From the NCBI RefSeq assembly GCF_025548535.1, contig NZ_JAJLQW010000001.1, forward strand, positions 1,240,001 through 1,304,000: a stretch of DNA of 64,000 nucleotides. The letters are read 5' to 3'. Origin of the DNA: Undibacterium sp. Jales W-56 (GTDB lineage Bacteria > Pseudomonadota > Gammaproteobacteria > Burkholderiales > Burkholderiaceae_D). Of this stretch, positions 25,535 through 34,741 are shown one piece after another (position 1 is the first letter of the stretch; the number at the start of each line of letters is the position of its first letter). The notes under the pieces were generated by a model, which searched no databases, was not told where the DNA came from, and saw nothing but the letters and a program-made list of their open reading frames with translations. Position numbers and translations under genes: made by a program.

Positions 25535-27868
25535 ATGTCCCTAAATACCCCTGTCGCTTTCTCTTTAAAGCTGATGCAGCTCGGCTTAGCGAGTGTTTTT
25601 TCTGCCGGTGTTGCTACGCCTGTGCTTGTGTCGGCGCAAACGGAGTCCGTCAATCCTCCAGATGAGAAAACGCAAGAAGCCAGCCCGGCAAAAACGGTAG
25701 CGCCAGAAAAAAAAGCAGACGCCAAAAAAAGCGACCCGACAGTCAAAGCCGCTGCTCCTGGAATCAATCAGGAATCCACGCAAAAGGTCACGATCACCGG
25801 AAGCCGTCAATCTGATTTGGATGAACGACGTCTGTCCACTGCCGCAAAAATAATTTTTGGTCGCGAGGAACTCGATCGCAACGGCGACTCGACTTTGGGG
25901 GAAGTGCTGAAACGCTTGCCTGGCGTGACGATAGGCGGACGTCCTGGGCGCGGCGGCGATATCCGCATGCGTGGCATGGGCAGTGGCTATACCCAGATTT
26001 TGTTGAATGGCGAGAGGCCGCCGCGCGGCTTCTCTATGGATTCGCTATCGCCTGATCAGGTAGAGCGGATTGAAATTATCCGCGGCCCAGTTGCCGAGTA
26101 CAGCACGCAGGCGATTGCGGGCACCATCAACATCGTTCTGCGGGAAGATTACAAACAAAAAGATACTGAAATAAAATTCTCGGAAAGTCTGGAACAGGGC
26201 CGTTCTGCTCCCAATTTATCGATCACTTATCCGGCTCAGATCGGTAGCCTGTCGTATGCCTTGAGTGCTTCTATTTTTCAAAATCGCCAGCATGATGAGA
26301 ATCTGACGACGACTTTAGAGAAAAATCCTCAAGGCCAGCCAAGCCTGATGCAGACTCAGAACGACGAAACCAATCGTCGCACTCGCGGCATCCATCTGGC
26401 TCCCAGAATGAATTATCGGTTTGAGAATGGCGATACCCTGATGTTGCAGCCTTTTCTGATGAATTCGCGTAGTGATTCCAACACCTCGAGCGTGCTCGGG
26501 CAAACTCTGGCAGATCCTAATCATCCTGCCGAATATGCGATGGCGAACACTGCCAGTACTTCAGAGAATTCTTTTTTGCGTGGCTTCGGTACCTGGCAAC
26601 ACAAGTTTGAGGATAACGCCAAACTGAATATCAAATTTGGCGGCGGCGTCGGAAAAATCAACGGCTCCTCGCTGCGCACCGACTACGCTAACAATGGCGC
26701 CGTGCTAACTGCGATTAGCGATGTCAACGATACGCGGGACAGCAGTATCAATACCGGTGGTAAATACACCCAGCCTTGGGGTGACAAGCATACATTGGCA
26801 GCGGGCTGGGATCTGGAAACCAGCCGCCGTGAGCAGGTTCGCACTTCGGTCGATAGTCAGGGACATCCGCAGTTTGCCGAGTCCGGCGACAATATTCATG
26901 CCAGCACACGTCGGATTGCCGTATTCGTGCAAGATGAGTTCGACATTAATGCGCAACTATCTGCTTATGTGGGTTTACGCTGGGAAGGTATTCGCACCGG
27001 CAGCACCAGCCTGAGTAATGCGGTCAACAATATCAGCAGCGTCTGGAGTCCGGTATTGCATGGCGTCTGGCGTCTCCCGGGGGCAAGCAAAGACCAGGTG
27101 CGCGTGAGCTTGACCAATGCCTATCGTGCGCCGGGTTTGAATGACTTGATTGCCTTGCCGTCGATCTCGCCGATCAACAGTCCGACCAGACCGGACCGCA
27201 CCGGCAATCCGAATCTGAAGCCGGAATTATCCAAAGGCGTGGATATCGCGTTCGAGCATTACCTGAGCCGTGCCGGAATCATGAGCGTGAATGTTTTTGC
27301 GCGCGATATTGATGACCTGATACGTCGCCGTACCTTGCTGGTCAATACGCTGACAGGGCCACGCTGGGTATCGTCGCCGGTGAATATCGGCCATGCGACC
27401 ACCAAGGGTGTTGAGCTGGAGGCCAAGTTCCAATGGCAGGAATTTTTCCCGGAAGGGCCGGCGATTGACTTGCGCAGTAATTACAGCCGCTTCTGGTCCA
27501 GTGTCGATGACATTCCGGGCCCGAATAATCGGCTCGATCAGCAGCCCAGGCAGACCGCGAACTTTGGACTCGACTATCGTATGGCCAGGTTGCCGTTGAC
27601 CTTTGGCGGTAATATCAACTGGACGCCAGCTTACGAGATTCAAACCAGCGAGACGCAAATCAATAGCACCGGGATTAAACGCCAGCTCGATTTGTATGGC
27701 TTATGGAAAATTAACCCGGTTACGCAATTGCGCCTGTCTGCCGGTAATGTATCGGCAAATGATTATCTGAACTCCAGTATCGTAACAACCGGCGGCATTA
27801 ATCATATGGAGAGCAGTGTTGCCAAAACTTATACTACCTGGTCTCTGCGCTTTGAAATTAAGATGTAA
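25535..27868 (+). CDS. TonB-dependent outer membrane receptor
   Basis: A 777-residue outer membrane receptor. The signal sequence is MSLNTPVAFSLKLMQLGLAS up to about VSAQ, followed by a Lys/Ala/Pro-rich linker. The plug domain (about residues 80-200) has VTITGSRQSDLDERRLSTAA, GEVLKRLPGVTIGG, IRMRGMGSGYTQILLNGERP and VERIEIIRGPVAEYSTQAIA. A long beta-barrel ends in WSLRFEIKM. A non-ATG start at 25442 would put 31 polar residues before the signal sequence, so the ATG at 25535 is chosen. The ligand (siderophore, cobalamin or other) is not evident. Confidence 0.9.
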   Translation: MSLNTPVAFSLKLMQLGLASVFSAGVATPVLVSAQTESVNPPDEKTQEASPAKTVAPEKKADAKKSDPTVKAAAPGINQESTQKVTITGSRQSDLDERRLSTAAKIIFGREELDRNGDSTLGEVLKRLPGVTIGGRPGRGGDIRMRGMGSGYTQILLNGERPPRGFSMDSLSPDQVERIEIIRGPVAEYSTQAIAGTINIVLREDYKQKDTEIKFSESLEQGRSAPNLSITYPAQIGSLSYALSASIFQNRQHDENLTTTLEKNPQGQPSLMQTQNDETNRRTRGIHLAPRMNYRFENGDTLMLQPFLMNSRSDSNTSSVLGQTLADPNHPAEYAMANTASTSENSFLRGFGTWQHKFEDNAKLNIKFGGGVGKINGSSLRTDYANNGAVLTAISDVNDTRDSSINTGGKYTQPWGDKHTLAAGWDLETSRREQVRTSVDSQGHPQFAESGDNIHASTRRIAVFVQDEFDINAQLSAYVGLRWEGIRTGSTSLSNAVNNISSVWSPVLHGVWRLPGASKDQVRVSLTNAYRAPGLNDLIALPSISPINSPTRPDRTGNPNLKPELSKGVDIAFEHYLSRAGIMSVNVFARDIDDLIRRRTLLVNTLTGPRWVSSPVNIGHATTKGVELEAKFQWQEFFPEGPAIDLRSNYSRFWSSVDDIPGPNNRLDQQPRQTANFGLDYRMARLPLTFGGNINWTPAYEIQTSETQINSTGIKRQLDLYGLWKINPVTQLRLSAGNVSANDYLNSSIVTTGGINHMESSVAKTYTTWSLRFEIKM

Positions 27869-27978
27869 CTTGCTATACACAAGTGATTTTGCATCAGCGC
27901 GATTGTTGAGTGTGCAGTGCAGCACGGTCTGATTTGACGGAGTACAATCAAGTTATCCGTACTCTGGCAAGCATAATC

Positions 27979-28824
27979 ATGTCCACCGAATTACCTAATG
28001 TCGATCTTCATTGTCATTCCACTATTTCAGATGGCGTCCTGGCACCCGCCGACGTCGCCGCTCGCGCCAAAGCAAATGGTGTTGATGTCTGGGCTTTGAC
28101 CGATCACGATGAAATTCGCGGCATTGCACAGGCGCGTTCAGCCGCGCTGGATCTGGGGCTGGACTATGTCACAGGTGTCGAGATATCGATTACCTGGGCG
28201 GGCAAAACGATCCATATCGTCGGTCTGAATATCGACGAGACGAATGAAAACCTGGTGCGCGGTCTGGCAGAAACGCGCTCAGGCCGCGAGCGTCGCGCCC
28301 ATGACATTGCCGCAGGCCTGGCAAAGATCGGCATTCCTGATGCCTTCCAGGGCGCGTTGACCTATGTGGGCAATCCCGACCTTATTTCACGTTCGCATTT
28401 TGCGCGCTACCTGGTTGAAATCGGCGTTTGTGAAAATGTGAATGAGGTGTTCAAGCGGTATTTGGTCGAAGACAAACCCGGCTATGTACCGCACCGTTGG
28501 GCGACTTTGGCTGAGGCGGTTAAGTGGATACAGGGGGCGGGCGGTGAAGCGGTAGTCGCGCATCCCGGTCGCTACGATCTTAGCCCGATCGCGTTTGATG
28601 CCTTCTTTACCGAGTTTAAATCGTATGGCGGTTCAGCCATCGAGGTCGTTACGGGTAGTCATACCGTGGATCAATATGAGGAATACACAAAAATTGCCAG
28701 CCGCTACGGTTTTTTAGGGTCGCGCGGCTCGGATTTTCATGGTCCCGACGATGCGGTGGTAGATTTGGGCCAGTTACCGCCACTTTCGTCTACACTCACG
28801 CCAGTCTGGTCGAAGTGGATGTAA
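27979..28824 (+). CDS. rnm: PHP domain protein, RNase AM / 3',5'-nucleoside bisphosphate phosphatase type
   Basis: A 281-residue metallo-phosphoesterase. VDLHCHSTISDG, ALTDHDEIRG, GVEISITW, AHPGRYDL and GSRGSDFHGP supply the trinuclear metal ligands of the TrpH/YciV PHP subgroup. E. coli RNase AM (YciV) trims the 5' ends of rRNAs and hydrolyses pAp. The ATG at 27979 is chosen over an upstream start at 27910 because the PHP strand begins right after it. The YciO-type gene two genes on recalls the yciV-yciO pairing of enterics. Confidence 0.85.
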   Translation: MSTELPNVDLHCHSTISDGVLAPADVAARAKANGVDVWALTDHDEIRGIAQARSAALDLGLDYVTGVEISITWAGKTIHIVGLNIDETNENLVRGLAETRSGRERRAHDIAAGLAKIGIPDAFQGALTYVGNPDLISRSHFARYLVEIGVCENVNEVFKRYLVEDKPGYVPHRWATLAEAVKWIQGAGGEAVVAHPGRYDLSPIAFDAFFTEFKSYGGSAIEVVTGSHTVDQYEEYTKIASRYGFLGSRGSDFHGPDDAVVDLGQLPPLSSTLTPVWSKWM

Positions 28825-28890
28825 ACCATCTTGAAATTTCCTTATTCCGCCCAATTTATGCGGCGGGTCTAACTTTTTAGGGATGTCCGA

Positions 28891-29766
28891 ATGAAACGTA
28901 TAGTGCTATTTTTGGCGACCAATCTGGCTGTGATGCTGGTGATGTCCGTGGTCTTGTCGATGCTGGGCGTCAATCGCTACCTGACCGCGAACGGCTTGAA
29001 CATGGGAACCCTGATGGTGTTCTCCCTGGTGGTCGGTTTTACGGGTGCGATTTTCTCCTTGTTGATCAGCAAGCCGATGGCTAAGTGGTCGACCGGTGCG
29101 CGCGTGATTGAAGCGCCGTCTTCATCGACTGAATTGTGGTTGGTAAATACCGTCAAGGCCTTGGCTGAGCGCGCCGGTATCGGCATGCCCGAGGTGGCAG
29201 TGTATGACGGTGAGGCGAATGCGTTTGCCACCGGTGCATTCAAGAATTCTGCACTGGTTGCGGTATCTACCGGCTTGCTGGAAAGTATGACCAAAGAAGA
29301 GGTCGAGGCTGTATTGGGCCATGAGGTTAGCCACATTGCGAACGGCGATATGGTAACGATGGCCTTGATTCAGGGTGTGGTGAATACCTTCGTGGTGTTC
29401 CTGGCGCGGGTTGTCGGCTATGCGATTGATAAAGCGGTATTCCGTAATAGTGACGATGACAGGCCGGGTTTCGGCTACATGATTACGGTATTCGTGTGTG
29501 AGATGGTGTTTGGCATTGCTGCCTCAGTGATCGTCGCCTGGTTCTCGCGTCAGCGTGAATTCCGCGCCGATGCCGGATCCGCTAAATTGCTGGGCAATCA
29601 GCAGCCGATGATTCATGCATTAGCCCGCTTGGGAGGATTGCAACCAGGTGAATTACCCAAGTCCATGGCTGCCGCGGGCATCAGCGACAAAGCCGGGTGG
29701 AGCGCCTTGTTTTCAACGCATCCGCCGATGGAGCAACGTATTGCTGCCTTACAGAATTTAAAATAA
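28891..29766 (+). CDS. htpX: Zinc metalloprotease HtpX
   Basis: A 291-residue inner membrane M48 protease. Two N-terminal membrane helices are followed by [15 protein letters not shown] (HExxH zinc motif, about residue 144), two further helices, and [13 protein letters not shown] with the third zinc ligand. [12 protein letters not shown] near the C-terminus is typical. It degrades misfolded membrane proteins together with FtsH. It is followed by an intrinsic terminator. Confidence 0.97.
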   Translation: MKRIVLFLATNLAVMLVMSVVLSMLGVNRYLTANGLNMGTLMVFSLVVGFTGAIFSLLISKPMAKWSTGARVIEAPSSSTELWLVNTVKALAERAGIGMPEVAVYDGEANAFATGAFKNSALVAVSTGLLESMTKEEVEAVLGHEVSHIANGDMVTMALIQGVVNTFVVFLARVVGYAIDKAVFRNSDDDRPGFGYMITVFVCEMVFGIAASVIVAWFSRQREFRADAGSAKLLGNQQPMIHALARLGGLQPGELPKSMAAAGISDKAGWSALFSTHPPMEQRIAALQNLK

Positions 29767-29792
29767 ACGTGCTGTAACCACAACGGCACAAT

Positions 29793-29821
29793 GGCGGTAG
29801 CAGGGATTTCCCGCTACCGCC
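29793..29821 (+). terminator. Intrinsic terminator after htpX
   Basis: Nine-bp stem GGCGGTAGC / GCTACCGCC, extended inwards by GGGA/TCCC pairing, then a broken T-rich tract. Confidence 0.75.
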
Positions 29822-29846
29822 TTTCTACTTTTATCGCTATTTTTTT

Positions 29847-30470
29847 ATGAGCCAATTTTTTCAACTGCATCCTGATAACCCGCAATTGAGGTTGATCAAA
29901 CAAGCTGCCCAGATTATTCACCAGGGCGGTATCGTGGCTTTGCCAACGGATTCTTGCTACGCGCTGGTGTGCCATCTCGACGATAAAGATGCGGTCACCC
30001 GTTTGCGTCGTATTCGTGCGGTCGATGAGAAACATCATTTGACTTTGCTATGCCGCGATTTATCGGAAATCGCCTTGTATGCGAAAGTCGATAACCGTCA
30101 ATACCGCATGCTCAAAGCAGCCACTCCCGGTGCTTTTACCGTGATTCTGGAAGCGACCAAAGAAGTGCCGCGTCGCCTGAGTCACCCTTCACGCAAGACC
30201 ATCGGTTTGCGGGTTCCCGAGAATCGTATTACGCATGCCTTGCTGGAAGAGTTGGGACAGGCTTTGCTTGGTACGACCCTCATTTTGCCGAATGAAGACG
30301 AACCTTTGACCGATCCCGAAATCATTCGCCAAAAATTGGAAAAACAAGTCGATCTGATTATTGACGGCGGCGCTTGTAGCCTGATTCCTACCACCGTGAT
30401 CGACATGACGGATGATGCACCTGTGCTGATAAGGCAGGGCAGGGGTGATGCCAGTCTGTTCGGACTGTAA
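29847..30470 (+). CDS. Sua5/YciO/YrdC family protein (YciO type)
   Basis: A 207-residue protein of the threonylcarbamoyl-AMP synthase fold (GGIVALPTDSCYALVC, ATPGAFTVILEAT, RKTIGLRVPEN, ALLGTTLILPNED, STVIDMT-like TTVIDMT). Length and the sequence AVDEKHHLTLLCRDLSE fit E. coli YciO rather than TsaC, whose role in tRNA t6A37 synthesis YciO only partly shares. It may or may not act on tRNA. It lies in a plus-strand run with the site-2 protease gene. Confidence 0.85.
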   Translation: MSQFFQLHPDNPQLRLIKQAAQIIHQGGIVALPTDSCYALVCHLDDKDAVTRLRRIRAVDEKHHLTLLCRDLSEIALYAKVDNRQYRMLKAATPGAFTVILEATKEVPRRLSHPSRKTIGLRVPENRITHALLEELGQALLGTTLILPNEDEPLTDPEIIRQKLEKQVDLIIDGGACSLIPTTVIDMTDDAPVLIRQGRGDASLFGL

Positions 30471-30517
30471 ATATCTTTCTATCTTCCCTTTGAATATTTC
30501 AATTATAAGAAACCGAC

Positions 30518-31177
30518 ATGAATGAATTAATACAAACCGTGGCTGTGTATGCGTTGCCAGTGATTTTTGCGATTACTTTGCATGAAGCGGCGCATGCTTT
30601 TGCGGCTAAATTTTTTGGCGACACGACGGCGTATAGCCAGGGACGGATGACCCTCAATCCGATTAGTCATATCGATCCTTTTGGCACCATTATCATTCCC
30701 GCAGTTTTGTATGTTGCAACGGGAGGGGCATTTTTATTCGGTTACGCTAAACCGGTTCCCGTGAATTTTGCCAATTTGCGAAAACCCAAACAGGATATGG
30801 CCTGGGTCGCCTTGGCAGGGCCTGCGGCTAATTTTGTCATGGCATGTTTGTGGATGATATTGGCAATCTTTTTGCAAGTTTCCGGCGTAAATGAAGATTT
30901 TTTTATCCGTATGGCCAACGCGGGCATTCTCACGAATCTGGTGATGTTCGCATTTAATCTTTTTCCCATCCCTCCTTTGGATGGCGGACGCATTCTGGTG
31001 AGCCTATTGCCGTACAAATTGGCGTATAAATTTGCTCAAATTGAGCAATATGGTTTTTTTATTGTAATGGCTCTGGTTATGCTGCATGTGTTGCAGTTCT
31101 GGATGGTGCCAGTGATGTGGTTGGCTGAAATGCTGCTGCATCTGCTGATGTCGCCAATCCGGCTTCTATTAGCTTAA
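30518..31177 (+). CDS. Site-2 protease family (M50) membrane metalloprotease
   Basis: A 219-residue intramembrane protease. The zinc motif is ITLHEAAHAFAAKFFGD at about residue 20, and the second metal site is NLFPIPPLDGGRILV at about residue 147. Four to six hydrophobic segments. This compact form lacks PDZ domains, unlike RseP, and is the widespread YwhC-like group of unknown substrate. Its stop codon overlaps the start of the next gene by one base. Confidence 0.92.
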   Translation: MNELIQTVAVYALPVIFAITLHEAAHAFAAKFFGDTTAYSQGRMTLNPISHIDPFGTIIIPAVLYVATGGAFLFGYAKPVPVNFANLRKPKQDMAWVALAGPAANFVMACLWMILAIFLQVSGVNEDFFIRMANAGILTNLVMFAFNLFPIPPLDGGRILVSLLPYKLAYKFAQIEQYGFFIVMALVMLHVLQFWMVPVMWLAEMLLHLLMSPIRLLLA

Positions 31178-31803
31178 TGGATGCAGATATGCCCATGTTA
31201 ACCTCGCCAAAGAGCGATTCTGAGGCCTCAAATTGGGTGCGCCGCTTTGTTTCATTGATCCCCAAAAATGCTGGCCCTGTATTGGATCTGGCTTGCGGCG
31301 GTGGCAGGCACACCCGATTGCTGCTGGATCACGGATACGAAGTCTGCGCGGTGGATAAAGAAGATATTTTGCTGCAACCTCTTGCGGCAATTGGCGCACG
31401 GACTTTTCAACTCGATTTGGAGGCGGAGCATCAGCCCGGCGTCGAAATCTGGCCATTTGACCGGCATCATTTTGCAGGCGTGATTGTCACGAATTATCTG
31501 CACAGACCGCTTTTTCCGCACTTGAAAACGGCCTTGTCAAATAATGGCGTATTGATTTACGAGACTTTTGCCGAAGGCAATGCTGCCTTTGGCCGGCCAC
31601 GCAATCCCCATTTTTTATTGCGATCAGGTGAACTTTTACAGGAATTTATGTCTGACATAGACGTCGATCAACAAAATCAGGTGCTTGCTTATGAACATGG
31701 TTATGTTGAGACTCCGTATCCGGCAATGGTGCAGAGAATTTGCCTGCGCTCCACATCCAGAGCGGCGACGGACCAGGCCTCTTATTCTTTGAATAGGATT
31801 TAA
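31177..31803 (+). CDS. Class I SAM-dependent methyltransferase
   Basis: A 208-residue protein with a Rossmann SAM-binding motif I (VLDLACGGGRHTRLLLDHGY, residues about 28-47) and the acidic loop AVDKED. NPHFLLRSGELLQEF near residue 142 is typical of a TehB-like/methyltransf_25 group. The target is unknown. The start overlaps the stop of the protease gene, so the two are translationally coupled. Another ATG six codons in (MLTSPK) is possible. Confidence 0.8.
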   Translation: MDADMPMLTSPKSDSEASNWVRRFVSLIPKNAGPVLDLACGGGRHTRLLLDHGYEVCAVDKEDILLQPLAAIGARTFQLDLEAEHQPGVEIWPFDRHHFAGVIVTNYLHRPLFPHLKTALSNNGVLIYETFAEGNAAFGRPRNPHFLLRSGELLQEFMSDIDVDQQNQVLAYEHGYVETPYPAMVQRICLRSTSRAATDQASYSLNRI

Positions 31804-31880
31804 AGCCATTTTCAAACGATTCCTGCCCATAGTGATGCCCTATCCGCTACAATCAAGGTTTTACTTTTTCACGCACTAAC

Positions 31881-32765
31881 ATGACAACGATACAGGGTAG
31901 TCTGGTTGCAATTGTGACCCCCATGCACGCCGACGGCAGTCTCGACCTGCCATGTCTGCGCAAATTAATTGATTGGCATATTGCCGAAGGTACTGACGGT
32001 ATCGTGATCGTCGGCACTACGGGCGAATCGCCTACGGTTTCTGTCGAAGAGCATTGTGAACTGATTCGCGTCGCTGTTGAGCACACGAATAAACGGATTC
32101 CTATCATTGCCGGTTCCGGCGGAAATTCGACCGCAGAAGCGATTGCATTGACCAAGTTCGCCAAAGAAATTGGCGCTGATGCGTCTTTGCAAGTGGTGCC
32201 TTATTACAATCGTCCTACCCAAGAAGGCATGTATCAGCACTTCAGGAAAATTGCTGAATCGGTTGATATCCCTGTCATCCTGTATAACGTGCCTGGCCGC
32301 ACTGTTGCCGATATGAGTAACGAAACGATGCTGCGCCTGGCACAGGTGCCCGGCATCATTGGCGTGAAAGAGGCTTCCGGCAATATCGCACGTGATGCCG
32401 ATTTAATTCGTCTGGCACCGTCTTCATTTGCGGTGTACTCGGGCGACGACCCTACTGCAATGGCGCTGATGTTCTGCGGTGGCAAGGGTAATATCTCAGT
32501 AACGGCGAACGTGGCTCCCCGCGCCATGCATGAGCTGTGCGTCGCTGCCATGCGTGGCGATACCGCGGCAGCGATTGCGATCAATAATCGCATGCTGCCT
32601 TTACACAATAAATTGTTTATCGAGCCAAATCCTTTGCCGGTGAAATGGGCAATGCAAGAGATGGGCTTGATACCCAACGGTATCCGGTTGCCTCTGGTGC
32701 CTATGTCAGCGCAATATCATGATGTGGTTCGTGCTGCTTTACGCGAGTCAGGTGTATTACAATAG
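31881..32765 (+). CDS. dapA: 4-hydroxy-tetrahydrodipicolinate synthase
   Basis: A 294-residue aldolase-fold enzyme that condenses pyruvate and aspartate semialdehyde, the first committed step to lysine and diaminopimelate. The Schiff-base lysine lies in [14 protein letters not shown], the tyrosine in [10 protein letters not shown], and the substrate loop is [10 protein letters not shown]. No lysine riboswitch was recognised upstream. It is followed 76 bp later by bamC, a conserved pairing. Confidence 0.97.
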   Translation: MTTIQGSLVAIVTPMHADGSLDLPCLRKLIDWHIAEGTDGIVIVGTTGESPTVSVEEHCELIRVAVEHTNKRIPIIAGSGGNSTAEAIALTKFAKEIGADASLQVVPYYNRPTQEGMYQHFRKIAESVDIPVILYNVPGRTVADMSNETMLRLAQVPGIIGVKEASGNIARDADLIRLAPSSFAVYSGDDPTAMALMFCGGKGNISVTANVAPRAMHELCVAAMRGDTAAAIAINNRMLPLHNKLFIEPNPLPVKWAMQEMGLIPNGIRLPLVPMSAQYHDVVRAALRESGVLQ

Positions 32766-32841
32766 CGTCGCTTGGGCGGGGATAGCTTTCCGTCTATGTT
32801 TTATGTACATTTAATTGATTACAAATCGTAGGGACTTTCAC

Positions 32842-34002
32842 ATGGCAAAAAGCTTTGTTGCTAAAAATGGGATCATCAGTGCATTAGCACTGGCTGGTGT
32901 AATCAGCTTAAGTGCTTGTACTTCAATTGGTAATATCCTTGAGCCAAATAAGATCGACTATAAAAGTGCGAGCAAAGCTAATACAGTTTCTCTGGAAGTT
33001 CCGCCTGATCTGACGCAAATCCGCCGCGATAATCGTTTTTCAGTACCGAACAATAATCAAGGCAGCGCTACTGCGTCGAGTTACAACTTGCAAAAAGGGA
33101 ATACGGCGGCTGCTTCTGGCGCTGCGACGATTGCTCCTTTGCAAGTAAAGTCCATGCGTATTGAGCGCGACGGTTCGCAGCGCTGGCTGCTGGTCAATCA
33201 GACGCCTGAAGTGTTATGGCCGCAAATTAAAGATTTCTGGCAAGAATTGGGGTTCCTGATCAACACCGAATCTCAGGAAGCCGGTGTGATGGAGACAGAT
33301 TGGGCAGAAAACCGCGCCAAAATTCCGCAAGACATTATTCGCAATACTTTGGGTAGAGTCATCGATTCCCTGTATTCCACTGGTGAGCGCGATAAATTCC
33401 GTACCCGCCTGGAACGTACTGCGGACGGCGGTGTGGAGATTTTTATCAGTCACCGTGGTGCCCAAGAAGTGCTGATTGGTTCGCAAAAAGATAGTACGGT
33501 CTGGACGCCGCGTGCCAACGACAGCGGTCTGGAAGCGGAGTTTTTGTCCCGCCTGATGGTGCGTTTGGGCGCTGATGCGGAGCAGGCGAAATCCGCTGTT
33601 GCATCGCCAACGCAGCTTAAAATTCGCTCTAAACTGCTGAAGACAGGAAATGCATCGTACGTTGAGACCGATGAGGGATTTGACCGTTCATGGCGCCGTG
33701 TAGGCCTGGCCTTGGATCGTATCGGCTTTACGGTGGAAGATCGTGACCGCTCTCAAGGCCTCTACTATGTTCGTTACATCGATCAGGATATCGATGCCAA
33801 GACCAAAGGCGCCAGCGACGGTTTCTTCTCTAAATTATTTTCGTTTGGTTCTAACGACGCCAAGAATGCGCAAAAATATCGGATCCTCGTTTCAGGCAAA
33901 GGTGAAGTCAGTCACGTCAGCATCTACGGAACTGATGGAAAAATCGAAGTCTCGCCAACTGCGGATAAAATCTTGCAGTTGCTGAATGAGCAATTGAAAT
34001 AA
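32842..34002 (+). CDS. bamC: Outer membrane protein assembly factor BamC (NlpB)
   Basis: A 386-residue lipoprotein of the BAM complex. The signal peptide ends in a lipobox (VISLSAC, Cys near residue 26). A disordered N-terminal region has the conserved LEVPPDLTQ, which contacts BamD, and two helix-grip domains follow. The ATG at 32842 places the signal peptide correctly; an upstream ATG at 32815 would add nine polar residues. It is followed by an intrinsic terminator. Confidence 0.92.
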   Translation: MAKSFVAKNGIISALALAGVISLSACTSIGNILEPNKIDYKSASKANTVSLEVPPDLTQIRRDNRFSVPNNNQGSATASSYNLQKGNTAAASGAATIAPLQVKSMRIERDGSQRWLLVNQTPEVLWPQIKDFWQELGFLINTESQEAGVMETDWAENRAKIPQDIIRNTLGRVIDSLYSTGERDKFRTRLERTADGGVEIFISHRGAQEVLIGSQKDSTVWTPRANDSGLEAEFLSRLMVRLGADAEQAKSAVASPTQLKIRSKLLKTGNASYVETDEGFDRSWRRVGLALDRIGFTVEDRDRSQGLYYVRYIDQDIDAKTKGASDGFFSKLFSFGSNDAKNAQKYRILVSGKGEVSHVSIYGTDGKIEVSPTADKILQLLNEQLK

Positions 34003-34016
34003 GGTACTTTATTAAA

Positions 34017-34041
34017 AAATGCGACTCGATGAGTCGCATTT
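34017..34041 (+). terminator. Intrinsic terminator after bamC
   Basis: Perfect stem AAATGCGACTC / GAGTCGCATTT with a 3-base loop and eight Ts. Confidence 0.92.
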
Positions 34042-34138
34042 TTTTTGTCCGTTGATTTGCAGGCTATGTGCGGATTTATTGTAAAAATTCTTATTGTTAT
34101 TCAGCTTGCGATAAATGCAATTAAAAGCAATAGGCGAA

Positions 34139-34166
34139 AAAAAACCGACTCGAAAGTCGGTTTTTT
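34139..34166 (-). terminator. Bidirectional terminator after the Ala-rich lipoprotein gene
   Basis: Stem AAAAAACCGACT / AGTCGGTTTTTT with a 4-base loop. It lies 15 bp beyond the stop of the minus-strand gene and can also stop plus-strand transcripts from the bamC side. Confidence 0.88.
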
Positions 34167-34181
34167 CAAGCAATAAAAAAA

Positions 34182-34424
34182 TTACTTGGAAGCAGGTGCA
34201 GAAGCTGCTGCTGGAGCAGATGCTGCTGGCGCTGCGCCAGATGCTGGTGCTGCGTCAGCTGCTGGAGCTGGTGCGGCTGCTGGTGCTTCAGCTGGAGCGG
34301 AAGCTGCTGCTGGAGCGGAAGCTGCCATAGAAGCTGCTGGTGCTGCAGGAGCTGCTTCTTCTTTTTTACCGCAAGCTGCCAAAACAACTGCCAACAGGGA
34401 AACGAGCAAGAGTGATTTTTTCAT
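34182..34424 (-). CDS. Small Ala/Pro-rich lipoprotein
   Basis: An 80-residue protein with a clear lipoprotein signal peptide (MKKSLLLVSLLAVVLAAC, lipobox VLAAC). A charged GKKEEAA and about 55 residues of almost only Ala, Pro and Ser follow. It is predicted to be anchored in a membrane with a disordered, stalk-like tail. The repetitive GCW codons leave other frames open on both strands over 34115-34458. Only this frame has a start, lipobox and terminator. Function unknown; similar small lipoproteins are common in Burkholderiales. Confidence 0.8.
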   Translation of the reverse strand: MKKSLLLVSLLAVVLAACGKKEEAAPAAPAASMAASAPAAASAPAEAPAAAPAPAADAAPASGAAPAASAPAAASAPASK

Positions 34425-34741
34425 GTTTGTACTTTCAATAAATAGATCAAAAAAATAAGATCAGAATTTTGCGATGAATAATTACCGGTAATTATCGCTC
34501 TATAGGTTTATTCGAGGGTTTATTACCCAAACAGGCAAGTCGACCCCTACGAAAGTTTCCTAACCCAGAATTATAATGATTTTTCCATTAATGGAATAGG
34601 GAAAGAGTCATTTTTATACGGATTTTGCGCAATATTTATTAACAAAAACAATTTTTTATTGGCAAGACTCATTCATTAGTTAAATTACAGTATCTTTTTG
34701 AAAAAATCATGCAATTTAGGTAATTTTTGATAAGTCTGATT
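34425..34741. other. 317-bp AT-rich intergenic region
   Basis: Separates the lipoprotein gene from the 3' end of the oxygenase gene. It should hold the lipoprotein promoter. No gene, repeat or terminator that I can support; it is notably A/T-rich around 34570-34740. Confidence 0.5.

Noticed and set aside
34166..34387. Alternative Gln/Leu-rich frame and plus-strand Ala-rich frames over the lipoprotein gene
   Set aside because: Artefacts of the repetitive GCW sequence. Only 34182-34424 on the minus strand has a signal peptide, lipobox and terminator.
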